This document shows positions 22,900 through 31,191 of a DNA stretch of 39,871 bases, piece by piece. Origin of the DNA: an uncultured Clostridia bacterium (GTDB lineage Bacteria; Bacillota; Clostridia; UBA1212; UBA1255). Within the stretch, counting starts at the first letter, position 1, and each line of letters starts with the position of its first letter. The notes under the pieces were generated by a model. The model was not told the origin of the DNA. It saw only the letters and a list, made by a program, of their open reading frames with translations, and searched no databases. The position numbers and the translations under genes are program-made. The DNA lies in contig CANQOI010000018.1 in NCBI GenBank assembly GCA_947625435.1, positions 1 through 39,871 of the forward strand, read 5' to 3'.

Positions 22900-25146
22900 A
22901 TGAGAAAAATGAAATTGATGACGGCTCTGATGGCGCTGGTTCTGGTATTGTCTCTGGTGTTAACGGCTTGTCAGAGCGGAGACAGTGGTGACGGCAAAGT
23001 AACTGCGAAACCGGGCGGAACGAACGTACAGCCGTTGACAGAGTTAGAAATCGATCCGGCAGATGTATTCGAACATGCGGATAATACTTCCGTTTACGAT
23101 GTGATCGGAAGTCAGGTGACCATTGATATGGTAAAGGAAAAGGACGGCCTTGCTTATGTAACCGTAGACGGTACAGAGTATGAGTTGGGCATGGACTTCC
23201 TGTCTATGGCTATGGTTTACAACGTGTCCGTTCCGGAGAACAGCGACAAGTACAAGGACGCCGAAGACGTTTACAACGAGTGGTGGAAACTGTACATTCA
23301 GAGATGGAACTACTTAATGCCGGAAGTTCCGCTGTATTCCAATCAGTATTTTGATCTTTACAGTGCAAAGATCACGGATTTTGAGACTTCTCCGTATTGG
23401 GGTCCTGCGGACGCTATCGTTGCTGCAAAGTCCAGTGACGGCGCAGTGATCCTGGGCAGTGCTACAGATCTGTCCGGTTTGTTCAGAAACTCTTCATGGG
23501 GTAAATCGTCTCCCGGTTCCAGTGACCTGGATGTGCAGAACCTGACCACCGGTTATTCTACTGCACAGAGCAATAAAGAAGGCGTCTACATTTGGAATAT
23601 GATGGCTCTGGCTGAAGAACCTACCAGCGTAATAAATGAGGATGGTACGCTGACCTATACCATTAAGATCAAGAATGATCTGAAGTTCAGCGACGGTTCT
23701 CCCATTACTGCGAAGAACTACATTGCCAATATTCTGGCTAACAGCACCGCTGTATCCAGCGAGGCAGGCGGAAGCGGAACAGCCGGTTTGCAGCTGGTCG
23801 GCTTTACGGATTTCAACAAGTACACAGGTGAAGGCGACACCGTTTACTTTGAAGGTGTGAAAATGTTGGATGACTATACCTTCTCTGTAACATATCTGTC
23901 TGATTATGCGACCTACTATTATGCAATGGTTTACGCGGCATTCTCACCGGATCCCCTGCAGCTGTACCTTGGCGAGAAGGGTGATATCGTTGTAGATCCG
24001 GAAACCAAGAGCTGCGGTCTCAATGCAGACTTCTATGCGAAAGAAAAGAAGGACGGAAAAGATGCGTATGTTGTTGCCTCTCAGATCGTGGATAATCTGA
24101 AGTGGGATTCTTCTCTGCCTTATTCCGGTCCGTATACAGTAAGCAACTATGATGAATCTACTTTGACCGCAACACTGAAGCGTAATCCCGTTTATCCCGG
24201 CGATACTGCAAGAGGAACGGCCAGCATCGATACCATTACGTACGTGAAGATCGTTGCGGAGACCCAGATGGATCAGTTCAAGGCCGGACAGGTTGACGTA
24301 TTGGCAGGCATTACCGGCGCAGCGGAAACGGAAAGTGCAGTGAATACGGTAAAGGACAATCCCGATAAGTACAAAGAGACTCACTATGACAGAGCCGGTT
24401 ACGGTAAGCTGGGCTTCAGGGCAGACTTCGGTTCCTGCATGTTCGCTTCTGTAAGACAGGCGATCGCCTATAGTATCGACAGAAATGAATTCTCACAGAC
24501 CTTCACCGGAGGTTACGGTACGGTCGTACACGGCCCGTATTATCCGAAATCTCCCACGCTGGCAGCTGTTTCAGATGAGATCAAATTGAATCAGTACCAG
24601 CAGAGTCTTGACAGCGCGCTTCAGGTTCTGGAAGCGGACGGTTGGATTTACAATGCAGACGGTACTCCTTATGACGCAAGTAAGGGCGGCGTTAGATACA
24701 AGAAACTGAGCAAAGAAAAGCATGAACTTACTGCACCGAACCTGACATTTGCTTCCGTAGATAATAAATACAAAGTTGTAAAGCTCAGCGACGGCAACTA
24801 TTATATGCCTTTGGTTGTAAACTATTACGGAACACAGCCGAATACCTTTACGGATCTGCTGGTAACCAAATGGGCCGGCAATCAGGATATGATGACGAAG
24901 CTGGGTATGTACATCGACTACATTGAAACCGATTTCACCACCGGTGTAAACGGTGAATATGTACACGATGAAGGCGCAGGATTCGACGGTAAGTGGAAAC
25001 TGAATGCGATCAACTTCGCGACCGGATTTACTTCCGCTATCTACGACTATGCCTTTAACTGGACCATTAATCCGGATATGTATGATTCCTATTCTGCATG
25101 CTATGTGAAAGACGAAGCAGACTTTGCGGAAAATTACAAGAAATAA
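22900..25146 (+). CDS. oppA: oligopeptide ABC transporter substrate-binding lipoprotein (SBP family 5)
   Basis: This extracellular receptor delivers peptides, or a similar ligand, to the OppBC channel. The signal peptide ends in LTAC with acylated Cys24. The family 5 core follows, with the typical GTLTYTIKIKNDLKFSDGSPITA segment at about residues 245-267 and the later ARGTASIDTITYVKIV and SVRQAIAYSIDRNEF regions. At 748 residues it is about 200 longer than classical OppA. The extra is an N-terminal domain of roughly 200 residues rich in Trp and Tyr (NEWWKLYIQRWNYLMP). GGAGG precedes ATG 22900. Codons are those of a highly expressed gene, without ATA. A terminator follows, so it is probably made in excess over the other subunits. 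Confidence 0.9.
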   Translation: MRKMKLMTALMALVLVLSLVLTACQSGDSGDGKVTAKPGGTNVQPLTELEIDPADVFEHADNTSVYDVIGSQVTIDMVKEKDGLAYVTVDGTEYELGMDFLSMAMVYNVSVPENSDKYKDAEDVYNEWWKLYIQRWNYLMPEVPLYSNQYFDLYSAKITDFETSPYWGPADAIVAAKSSDGAVILGSATDLSGLFRNSSWGKSSPGSSDLDVQNLTTGYSTAQSNKEGVYIWNMMALAEEPTSVINEDGTLTYTIKIKNDLKFSDGSPITAKNYIANILANSTAVSSEAGGSGTAGLQLVGFTDFNKYTGEGDTVYFEGVKMLDDYTFSVTYLSDYATYYYAMVYAAFSPDPLQLYLGEKGDIVVDPETKSCGLNADFYAKEKKDGKDAYVVASQIVDNLKWDSSLPYSGPYTVSNYDESTLTATLKRNPVYPGDTARGTASIDTITYVKIVAETQMDQFKAGQVDVLAGITGAAETESAVNTVKDNPDKYKETHYDRAGYGKLGFRADFGSCMFASVRQAIAYSIDRNEFSQTFTGGYGTVVHGPYYPKSPTLAAVSDEIKLNQYQQSLDSALQVLEADGWIYNADGTPYDASKGGVRYKKLSKEKHELTAPNLTFASVDNKYKVVKLSDGNYYMPLVVNYYGTQPNTFTDLLVTKWAGNQDMMTKLGMYIDYIETDFTTGVNGEYVHDEGAGFDGKWKLNAINFATGFTSAIYDYAFNWTINPDMYDSYSACYVKDEADFAENYKK

Positions 25147-25213
25147 GCTATTGAAAGCTTGATTGCGTTTGCCGTCTCGGGGACGGGCAACTGTTCCGGG
25201 ACGGCATTGGCCG

Positions 25214-25242
25214 AAAAGGACGGCCTTATGGCCGTCCTTTTT
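25214..25242 (+). terminator. intrinsic terminator between oppA and oppB
   Basis: AAAAGGACGGCC, loop TTAT and GGCCGTCCTTTT form a perfect 12-pair stem ending in a T-run (25238-25242), 67 bases after the oppA stop and 52 before the oppB start. Partial read-through would give more receptor than channel. Confidence 0.85.
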
Positions 25243-25294
25243 CTTTGTATTTTACATAATAATATCAAATGTCGGATGGTTTGGAGGAAGACCG

Positions 25295-26317
25295 ATGGGC
25301 AAATATATACTGAAGCGTATATTGTATATCCTGGTCGTGTTTTTTATCCTGTCGTTCATGATCTTTATGATTTACAACATGCTGCCGGTGGACAAAGCGG
25401 CGGAGCGGGCCCGGGAAGAAGTGAAAACCAGCAAAGGGCAGTTGAATTATGACGATCGATATGAATACTGGCAGGAAAAGCTCGGGCTGGACGGAACAAA
25501 ATTTGAACGATATCTGCGGTGGTTAGGGATCTATCCTTACAGTGACGGTTCGTATAACGGACTGCTGCAGGGGAATCTGGGTAATTCCACGCAATATAAC
25601 AAGCCGGTGGCAGAAGTCCTGATGACACCGATGGAAAATACCATTATGATCAATATCTTGGCTACGATCCTGGCCTTGGGAATCACCATCCCTTTGGGCA
25701 TTTTCTGTGCGGTGAAGCGCGGATCCAAACGGGATGTGGCCGTGCAGGTCGGTACGATCGTAGGCTACAGTCTTCCTGTCTTTATTATTGCGATTGTATT
25801 CATCTGGCTGTTTGCCGTGATACTGGGTTGGTTTCCGGTTTCCGGCATGATTACTGCCAACAGCCTGGACTGGTCGCCTTTGAGGCAGTTTGGCGACAGG
25901 CTGTACCATCTGGCATTGCCGTTGATCGTCATGACCTTCTGTTCTCTGGGCGGCATGACCCGATATGTTCGAGCATCCATGATCGAAGCCCTGTCCATGG
26001 ACTGCATCCGTACCGCCAGAGCCAAAGGCCTGCGGGAGAAAGTAGTCGTATATTCCCATGCTTGGCGAAACGCCCTGATACCCATTATAACCCTTGTCAT
26101 AGGTTGGTTCCTGGGCATATTCAGCGGCTCCATCATGGTGGAAAATATTTTTGCATTAAACGGTATCGGCAAAGTCTATTACAGTGCTTTGACGGTGAAC
26201 GATAACGAAGTGGTGTTGGCCCTTCAAATGTTCTATATCATGATCTCTCTTCTGGGTAATCTGATCACGGACATTGCCTACGGGTTTGTTGATCCTCGTG
26301 TCAGAGTTAACAAGTAG
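25295..26317 (+). CDS. oppB: oligopeptide ABC transporter permease OppB
   Basis: This is one of two membrane subunits, 340 residues. TM1 is at about residues 9-31. An external region of about 80 residues (to ~110) follows, charged and aromatic, and ends GNLGNSTQYNKPVAEVL. The five-helix BPD_transp_1 domain then runs to the end. The EAA coupling loop reads EALSMDCIRTARAKGLREK at about residues 230-248. The external loop is longer than in typical DppB/OppB. GGAGG precedes the ATG at 25295; the frame is open further up, to 25163, but that would cover the terminator. It pairs with the RCC1-bearing OppC. Confidence 0.92.
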   Translation: MGKYILKRILYILVVFFILSFMIFMIYNMLPVDKAAERAREEVKTSKGQLNYDDRYEYWQEKLGLDGTKFERYLRWLGIYPYSDGSYNGLLQGNLGNSTQYNKPVAEVLMTPMENTIMINILATILALGITIPLGIFCAVKRGSKRDVAVQVGTIVGYSLPVFIIAIVFIWLFAVILGWFPVSGMITANSLDWSPLRQFGDRLYHLALPLIVMTFCSLGGMTRYVRASMIEALSMDCIRTARAKGLREKVVVYSHAWRNALIPIITLVIGWFLGIFSGSIMVENIFALNGIGKVYYSALTVNDNEVVLALQMFYIMISLLGNLITDIAYGFVDPRVRVNK

Positions 26318-26331
26318 AAGGAGGGGACACA

Positions 26332-28308
26332 ATGGCAAATCAAACTGAAAATAAACGGAATCCAAAAACCGATTCCGGATCAAATATAAAACAGAATCCT
26401 ATTGCTAAAGTAGGAAAGACTCTGTGGCGTTGGCTGCGGCGGATGTTTCTCGGTGCCAGCAAGGAACTGAGCCAGGAAGCGATACTGGAAGTGGAACGTC
26501 TGGAAAGCCCGTCCAGACTGGCAGTCAAGGCTTTTTTCCGCCGGAAGCTGGCCGTGGCGGCTCTGATCATTCTGATCCTGCTGTTCTTATTTGTATTCAT
26601 CGGTCCGTATTTCTTCCCCATGGATCTGACCTATACGGATCCGTTGCAGGCAAATGTGCGGCCTAACTATTCCATGCGCAGTGTGCCGAAGGATCTGGCG
26701 GGCAAGATCCGCTCTATCAACGGGTACGCGGACTTTACAGTGGGCGTCAGCAAGGACAATACCATGTATATATGGGGTAATACCTGGAACGCCCTTGCAA
26801 AAGATGATTATTCAGATTTTCCGGAAGAAATCCGGGAGGGCAATGTTCTGATGGCCTCCGCAGGTTCGGATTTTGTCATCGCAGTGACCACGGAAGGCAA
26901 AGTAGTGGGCTGGGGCAACAATAACTTAGGCCAATACGGAGTTGTCAACAAGGACGATCCGCGGACCGAAATGCCGGAACAGATCCTGAACGGCACCGTG
27001 GACCCGGACAAAGTACAGCAGCTGCTCTGCGGCTATCAGGCCACGTCTATGGTCATTGACGGAAAACTGTACATGTGGGGCAACAACAATGCCTGTCAGA
27101 ATATGACGGAGCTGTTGGGTAAGGACTTTACCAATGTGCAGAAAGTGGCCATGACCGACGACTACGCAGTGCTTTTGTTTGACGACGGCACGATATACGG
27201 CGGCAACAACACTTTCTTCCGACAGAGCGCTGTTTCTTCCATCAGCGGAAAGATAGACAGCTTTGAATCATATCTGGCGGACCACAAAGTCGTGGACATT
27301 GCAGCCACTAAGAAAAATGTGGCCTTTCTTACGGAAGAAGGAGAAGTTCTGGTCTGGGGAAATGCCAATTACGGCGAGACAGACTATCCGGTTCTGCCGG
27401 AAGGCGAATCCTTTGTTAAACTTGAAGGCGGCTCCCGGCATTTTGTAGGACTGACCGACACGGGTAAGGTTTATGCTTGGGGTCTGGATGACTACGGTCA
27501 GGCCGATCTGGCAGGCGTAGCTGCCGGAGAGATTTTTGTCGGCGCAAAACAGACCTATCTGGTTGATGAAAACGGCGTACTGACCGAAAGCTACGGGCAG
27601 AGAGGCTATCTGTTCGGCACCGACAGCATGGGCAGAGACGTACTGACCCGGATCGTACACGGCGGAAAAATGACCATGACCATCGGTGCGGTGGCGGTCA
27701 TCGTGTCGTCGATCATCGCCATCATCATCGGCTGCCTGTCCGGTTATTTCGGCGGTTGGGTGGATATGCTTCTCATGCGTGTGACGGAAATATTCTCCGC
27801 CATTCCATTCCTGCCCTTTGCCATGATGCTGTCTTATGTCATTAAATATTACCCCATCGGGGAGACCATGCGAATATTCATCATCATGATCATCCTGGGA
27901 CTCTTAAGCTGGACCGGCTTGGCACGCATGATCCGCGGGCAGGTGTTGGCAGAACGGGAAAAAGAATTTGTCATCGCGGCTAAATCCATGGGGATACGGG
28001 AGCGGAGCATCGCATTCAAGCACATTTTGCCCAACGTCATATCTGTCATTCTTGTCAGCATGACGCTGGATTTTGCCGGCTGTCTGCTGACGGAATCTTC
28101 TCTGTCCTACCTGGGCTTCGGTGTTCAGCAGCCGCAGCCGACATGGGGCAATATGCTCTTCGGTGCCAACAACTCAATAGTAATACAGAACTACTGGTGG
28201 CAGTGGCTGTTCCCGGCAATCTTCCTATCAATCGCCACGATCAGCATCAATATTATCGGCGACACGCTGCGGGATGTATTGGATCCCAAGAGCAGTCAGG
28301 AAAAATAG
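26332..28308 (+). CDS. oppC: OppC permease with an RCC1-like beta-propeller inserted in its first external loop
   Basis: The protein has 658 residues, against about 300 for OppC. Residues 1-70 are a charged cytoplasmic tail with the OppC_N-type helix, TM1 is at about 72-95, and the transport domain runs from YLFGTDSMGRDVLTR (426) to the end, with the EAA loop near 544-568. Between TM1 and GTDSMGRD lie about 310 extra residues (115-425) with RCC1 hallmarks: repeated W-G-N or Y-x-W-G strands (MYIWGN, VVGWGNNNLGQYG, LYMWGNNN, VLVWGNANYG, VYAWGLDDYGQAD) alternating with A-T-x-G-x-V. The insertion falls between TM1 and TM2, so it should be outside the membrane, facing OppA. There is no stop or frameshift, so this is one gene. 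Confidence 0.92.
   Translation: MANQTENKRNPKTDSGSNIKQNPIAKVGKTLWRWLRRMFLGASKELSQEAILEVERLESPSRLAVKAFFRRKLAVAALIILILLFLFVFIGPYFFPMDLTYTDPLQANVRPNYSMRSVPKDLAGKIRSINGYADFTVGVSKDNTMYIWGNTWNALAKDDYSDFPEEIREGNVLMASAGSDFVIAVTTEGKVVGWGNNNLGQYGVVNKDDPRTEMPEQILNGTVDPDKVQQLLCGYQATSMVIDGKLYMWGNNNACQNMTELLGKDFTNVQKVAMTDDYAVLLFDDGTIYGGNNTFFRQSAVSSISGKIDSFESYLADHKVVDIAATKKNVAFLTEEGEVLVWGNANYGETDYPVLPEGESFVKLEGGSRHFVGLTDTGKVYAWGLDDYGQADLAGVAAGEIFVGAKQTYLVDENGVLTESYGQRGYLFGTDSMGRDVLTRIVHGGKMTMTIGAVAVIVSSIIAIIIGCLSGYFGGWVDMLLMRVTEIFSAIPFLPFAMMLSYVIKYYPIGETMRIFIIMIILGLLSWTGLARMIRGQVLAEREKEFVIAAKSMGIRERSIAFKHILPNVISVILVSMTLDFAGCLLTESSLSYLGFGVQQPQPTWGNMLFGANNSIVIQNYWWQWLFPAIFLSIATISINIIGDTLRDVLDPKSSQEK
26704..27606 (+). 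other. RCC1-like repeat domain within oppC
   Basis: About five to six RCC1-like blades (residues about 125-425) can be counted from the W-G-x-N-x-x-G-Q motifs. A complete propeller has seven, so it may be short or have degenerate blades. Bacterial RCC1 repeats are common in secreted proteins; inside a permease loop they are not something I know to be described. Confidence 0.8.
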
Positions 28309-28328
28309 ATAGGAAGGAGAATAAAAGT

Positions 28329-29348
28329 ATGCCGCTATTAGAAGTAAAAAACCTCCATACCTATTTTAAGACAAGAAAAGGTATTGTTAAGGCTGTCAAT
28401 GATGTTTCCTATTCTCTGGAGCCCCGGAAGACAATCGGTATTGTAGGCGAATCAGGTTCCGGAAAATCGGTTTCAGCCATGAGCATTTTGCAGCTGCTGG
28501 ACGGAAACGGCTACATCGCCGGCGGGGAGATCTGGTTCGACGGTGTGGATCTTACCAAACTGAGTCAGCAGCAGATGTATGATATACGGGGCAACAAGAT
28601 CTCGGTGATCTTTCAGGAACCGATGACCAGCCTGAACCCTGTTTTTACAGTAAAAAAGCAGCTCAGCGAGCCGTTTATGATCCATCAGCATCTGAGTAAG
28701 AAAGAAGCGGAAAAGAAAGTTCTTGAAATGCTGTACTCTGTGCAGATCCCCAATCCGGAAGCGGTCATGCGGCAGTATCCCCATCAGCTTTCCGGCGGTA
28801 TGCGGCAACGTGTCATGATAGCCATGGCACTGGCCTGCAAGCCTAAGATCCTGATCGCGGACGAACCCACCACCGCTTTGGACGTGACTATTCAGGCTCA
28901 GATTCTGCGACTGATGAATGAACTGCAGAAGGAAAACGGCACATCCATTATTTTTATCACCCACGATCTGGGCGTAATAAATGAAATGGCGGACGATGTG
29001 GTGGTCATGTACTGCGGCCAGGTGGTAGAGCAGAGCTCCGCGGAAGTGATCTTTACCAATTGCCCGGTTAGCCACCCATATACGGAAGGTCTTATGCATT
29101 CCATTCCCAGACTGGATAATATGGGTAACCGTCTGGAGCCGATACCCGGCGTGGTTCCCCACCCGCTGGCGTTGCCGAAAGGATGTAAATTCGCACCTCG
29201 GTGCAAATATGCTACCCGGAAGTGCCTGGAGGAAGAACCGGAGCTGGTGGAAGTCAACCCGGGTCAGAAGATCCGATGCTTTTATCCGGAAAAGGAGGTA
29301 AGGAACAGTGCCGAACACAAACAAGCTCTTGTCGATCACGAATCTTAA
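28329..29348 (+). CDS. oppD: oligopeptide ABC transporter ATP-binding protein OppD
   Basis: This is one of two ATPase subunits, 339 residues. Walker A GESGSGKS is at 40-47, the Q loop is in VIFQEPMTSLNP at about 96-107, the signature is LSGGMRQR at about 153-160, Walker B is ILIADEP, and the H-loop follows in ITHDLGV. The C-terminal oligo_HPY region has the cysteine pattern CKFAPRCKYATRKC. AAGGAG precedes ATG 28329; the frame open from 28143 lies inside oppC and is a read-through artefact. It overlaps oppF by 41 bases. Unlike OppF it has normal length and no insertion. Confidence 0.95.
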   Translation: MPLLEVKNLHTYFKTRKGIVKAVNDVSYSLEPRKTIGIVGESGSGKSVSAMSILQLLDGNGYIAGGEIWFDGVDLTKLSQQQMYDIRGNKISVIFQEPMTSLNPVFTVKKQLSEPFMIHQHLSKKEAEKKVLEMLYSVQIPNPEAVMRQYPHQLSGGMRQRVMIAMALACKPKILIADEPTTALDVTIQAQILRLMNELQKENGTSIIFITHDLGVINEMADDVVVMYCGQVVEQSSAEVIFTNCPVSHPYTEGLMHSIPRLDNMGNRLEPIPGVVPHPLALPKGCKFAPRCKYATRKCLEEEPELVEVNPGQKIRCFYPEKEVRNSAEHKQALVDHES

Positions 29349-30948
29349 AAAATATTTTCCCGTGGCGAAGGACAGCATTTTCCAACGGGAACAGCTTTAT
29401 GTCCGCGCCAATGAGGAAATTTCAATTGATATTTACGAAGGGGAGACCTTCGGTCTGGTAGGCGAGTCCGGCTGCGGCAAATCCACCCTTGGCAGGACCG
29501 TACTGCAGTTGTACGATCAGACCGCCGGCAGCACCCTGTATTACGGACGGAAATTGGCAGATTTTGCCCCGTCTTATGTAAAGAAGACGCTTGTAGGCGC
29601 CCCGAAAATGATCGCCGCCTACAAGAAAAAACAAGCGAAAGCTGCGGCGCTGGAGCAGGAATGCGAAGTCGCAGGGGATAAAGCTACGTTTTTCCAACTG
29701 CAGCAGAAGAACCTGGCAGTGGCGGAAGCGGAAACCGCTTTCCAGAACGTGGTCAAGATCCTGGGCGGATTTACCGCATTGGAGGGTGGTTGCAAAGAGG
29801 GCGCCGACCTGCTGCTGAAGAAATATGAGACTGACATGGAGATCGCCCGTGTCAGAAACGGGATCCAGAAGGAAGAGACACAGATCCATTTCCTGGACGC
29901 CAAGGCTCAGACCATGCAAAAGGAAACGGCGGCGGCACGGATCCGCTCCCGAATGGAAAAACACGTAGCGGCCAAGGAACGCCTGCAAAAAACCATGGAG
30001 CAGCTGCTGCAGCGGCAGAATGCGGACGTTCAGCAGTTGGTCGCGCTGAAAAGCCGGTATCAGGACAATTCTTTGTTCGTACAGTATGAGACCATGCTGG
30101 ACGACGGCATAGATCTTTCCCGGCTGCGCTATTCGGAAATGCGATTGCTGCGGAAGGACATCCAGATCATTTTCCAAGATCCCTATTCGTCTCTGAACCC
30201 CAGGATGACCATCGGGCAGATCATTGAAGAAGGTCTTGTGACCCATAAATTTTTCAAGCGGGGCTCGCCCCAGATGAAAGAATATATCTTAAAAGTTATG
30301 CGCCAGTGCGGCTTGCAGGATTATATGCTGCACCGGTATCCCCACCAATTTTCCGGCGGGCAGCGGCAACGAATCTGCATTGCCAGAGCTCTGGCCGTAA
30401 AGCCGAAGTTCATCGTGTGCGACGAATGCGTATCTGCACTGGACGTTTCCATTCAGTCACAGATCATCAACCTGCTGGAAGAGCTGAAGGAAAAAGAGCA
30501 CCTGACATATCTGTTTATTTCTCACGACCTGTCCGTTGTTCGGTACATTTCTGACCGGATCGGGGTTATGTACCTAGGAAATATGGTGGAACTGGGCACG
30601 GCGGAAACGGTATTTTCCGATCCCCGGCATCCGTACACAGTGGCTCTGCTGTCCTCTATTCCTACCACGGATGCAAGCACGAACGAACGAGAGCGGATCA
30701 TTCTGGAAGGCAATATTCCAAGCCCTATCCGGCCTCCGGAAGGCTGCAAATTCCACACACGTTGTTATATGGCCTGTGAAAAATGCAAAGTGGTGCCTCC
30801 TCCTTATGTTGAGGTGGAACCCGGACATTTTGTAGCATGTCATTTTCTGGACAGAAAGATCGACGAACAGGGAAATTATCTGTTTGACCTGCCCCAACGG
30901 CAGAAAGCCGGCAAAACAGGGACTGAGCCGACAAAAGAGGCAGAATAG
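29308..30948 (+). CDS. oppF: OppF ATPase with a coiled-coil insertion between Walker A and the Q loop
   Basis: The protein has 546 residues, against about 320 for OppF. Walker A GESGCGKST is at 52-60. The fold continues to YYGRKLADF (about 86), then some 190 extra residues follow, to about 275, before RLLRKDIQIIFQDPYSSLNP with Q-loop Gln290. The signature is FSGGQ (348-352), Walker B reads FIVCDEC with Glu373 and a Cys in place of the usual Pro, and the H-loop is His406. All catalytic elements are kept. The insertion is Ala/Glu/Lys/Gln-rich heptad-like sequence with no Pro beyond its first residues, so a long helical hairpin is likely. The GTG start has AAAGGAGG upstream. Confidence 0.93.
   Translation: MPNTNKLLSITNLKKYFPVAKDSIFQREQLYVRANEEISIDIYEGETFGLVGESGCGKSTLGRTVLQLYDQTAGSTLYYGRKLADFAPSYVKKTLVGAPKMIAAYKKKQAKAAALEQECEVAGDKATFFQLQQKNLAVAEAETAFQNVVKILGGFTALEGGCKEGADLLLKKYETDMEIARVRNGIQKEETQIHFLDAKAQTMQKETAAARIRSRMEKHVAAKERLQKTMEQLLQRQNADVQQLVALKSRYQDNSLFVQYETMLDDGIDLSRLRYSEMRLLRKDIQIIFQDPYSSLNPRMTIGQIIEEGLVTHKFFKRGSPQMKEYILKVMRQCGLQDYMLHRYPHQFSGGQRQRICIARALAVKPKFIVCDECVSALDVSIQSQIINLLEELKEKEHLTYLFISHDLSVVRYISDRIGVMYLGNMVELGTAETVFSDPRHPYTVALLSSIPTTDASTNERERIILEGNIPSPIRPPEGCKFHTRCYMACEKCKVVPPPYVEVEPGHFVACHFLDRKIDEQGNYLFDLPQRQKAGKTGTEPTKEAE
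29551..30132 (+). other. coiled-coil insertion within the OppF nucleotide-binding domain
   Basis: Residues about 82-275. Two helix-rich segments (about 100-150 and 170-250) flank a short Gly/Phe/Cys stretch (GGFTALEGGCKEG) near 153-165, which looks like a turn. The insertion point is in the ABC beta-subdomain before the Q loop. Confidence 0.75.
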
Positions 30949-30962
30949 GAGGCGTAGAACCG

Positions 30963-31157
30963 GTGTTTTTTAGAAAGAAGCTGAAAAAACCGGATCCCAA
31001 CGCAGAGCAGTCTCTGCGGGATGAAATACAGGAAAACGGCGGGCTGGATAAGAAAGATCTTCCGGCCATGATTCTGTCTGCTTACTTGGTATTTATACCG
31101 GTGGTGTTGCTGTTATTGTTCTTATTTTATCTGATCGGACGGTTGTTTCTGCGCTGA
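30963..31157 (+). CDS. small single-span membrane protein at the end of the opp operon
   Basis: A 64-residue protein with a basic, then acidic, cytoplasmic part (1-37, including FFRKKLKKPDP) and one hydrophobic helix (about 39-61, LVFIPVVLLLLFLFYLIG) ending RLFLR. GTG start at 30963, with AGGAGG 12 bases upstream and 14 bases after the oppF stop, so it is translated with the transporter. No family is recognised. Its position suggests an accessory or stabilising subunit of the transporter; that is inference. Confidence 0.7.
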   Translation: MFFRKKLKKPDPNAEQSLRDEIQENGGLDKKDLPAMILSAYLVFIPVVLLLLFLFYLIGRLFLR

Positions 31158-31160
31158 TAA

Positions 31161-31176
31161 GCGCCGACCTCGGCGC
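31161..31176. terminator. hairpin between opp operon and murG
   Basis: GCGCCG-ACCT-CGGCGC forms six GC pairs just after the last opp gene, followed by AAGCTTACTTTTG. The T-tract is displaced, so termination efficiency is uncertain. It lies between convergent genes. Confidence 0.45.
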
Positions 31177-31191
31177 AAGCTTACTTTTGTA

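Larger units (their letters stand above)
22505..31191. other. opp operon region with foreign composition
   Basis: From the AT-rich gap at 22557 to the murG stop, coding habits change. Isoleucine is ATC or ATT and hardly ever ATA, while host genes on both sides prefer ATA, including tpiA. The GTRAAAT heptamer is almost absent (one GTAAAAT at 25249 and one GTGAAAT inside oppA, by eye). All genes in it belong to a single transport operon. This suggests horizontal acquisition as a unit. No integrase, transposase or tRNA target is visible; a 14-base inverted repeat at 22683 is the only possible edge mark. Confidence 0.65.

Noticed and set aside
25163-25294. Longer N-terminus of OppB
   Set aside because: It would cover the intrinsic terminator at 25214; GGAGG precedes ATG 25295.
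26332-28308. Frameshifted or artificially joined genes in oppC
   Set aside because: One continuous frame with uniform codon use; TM1 and the transport domain both belong to OppC, so the RCC1 part is a true internal insertion.
28143-28328. Longer N-terminus of OppD from within oppC
   Set aside because: The added sequence is an out-of-frame reading of oppC; AAGGAG directly precedes ATG 28329.
22505-31191. Integrated element with its own integrase or transposase
   Set aside because: Every gene in the region belongs to the transporter; no recombinase, phage or conjugation gene is present.
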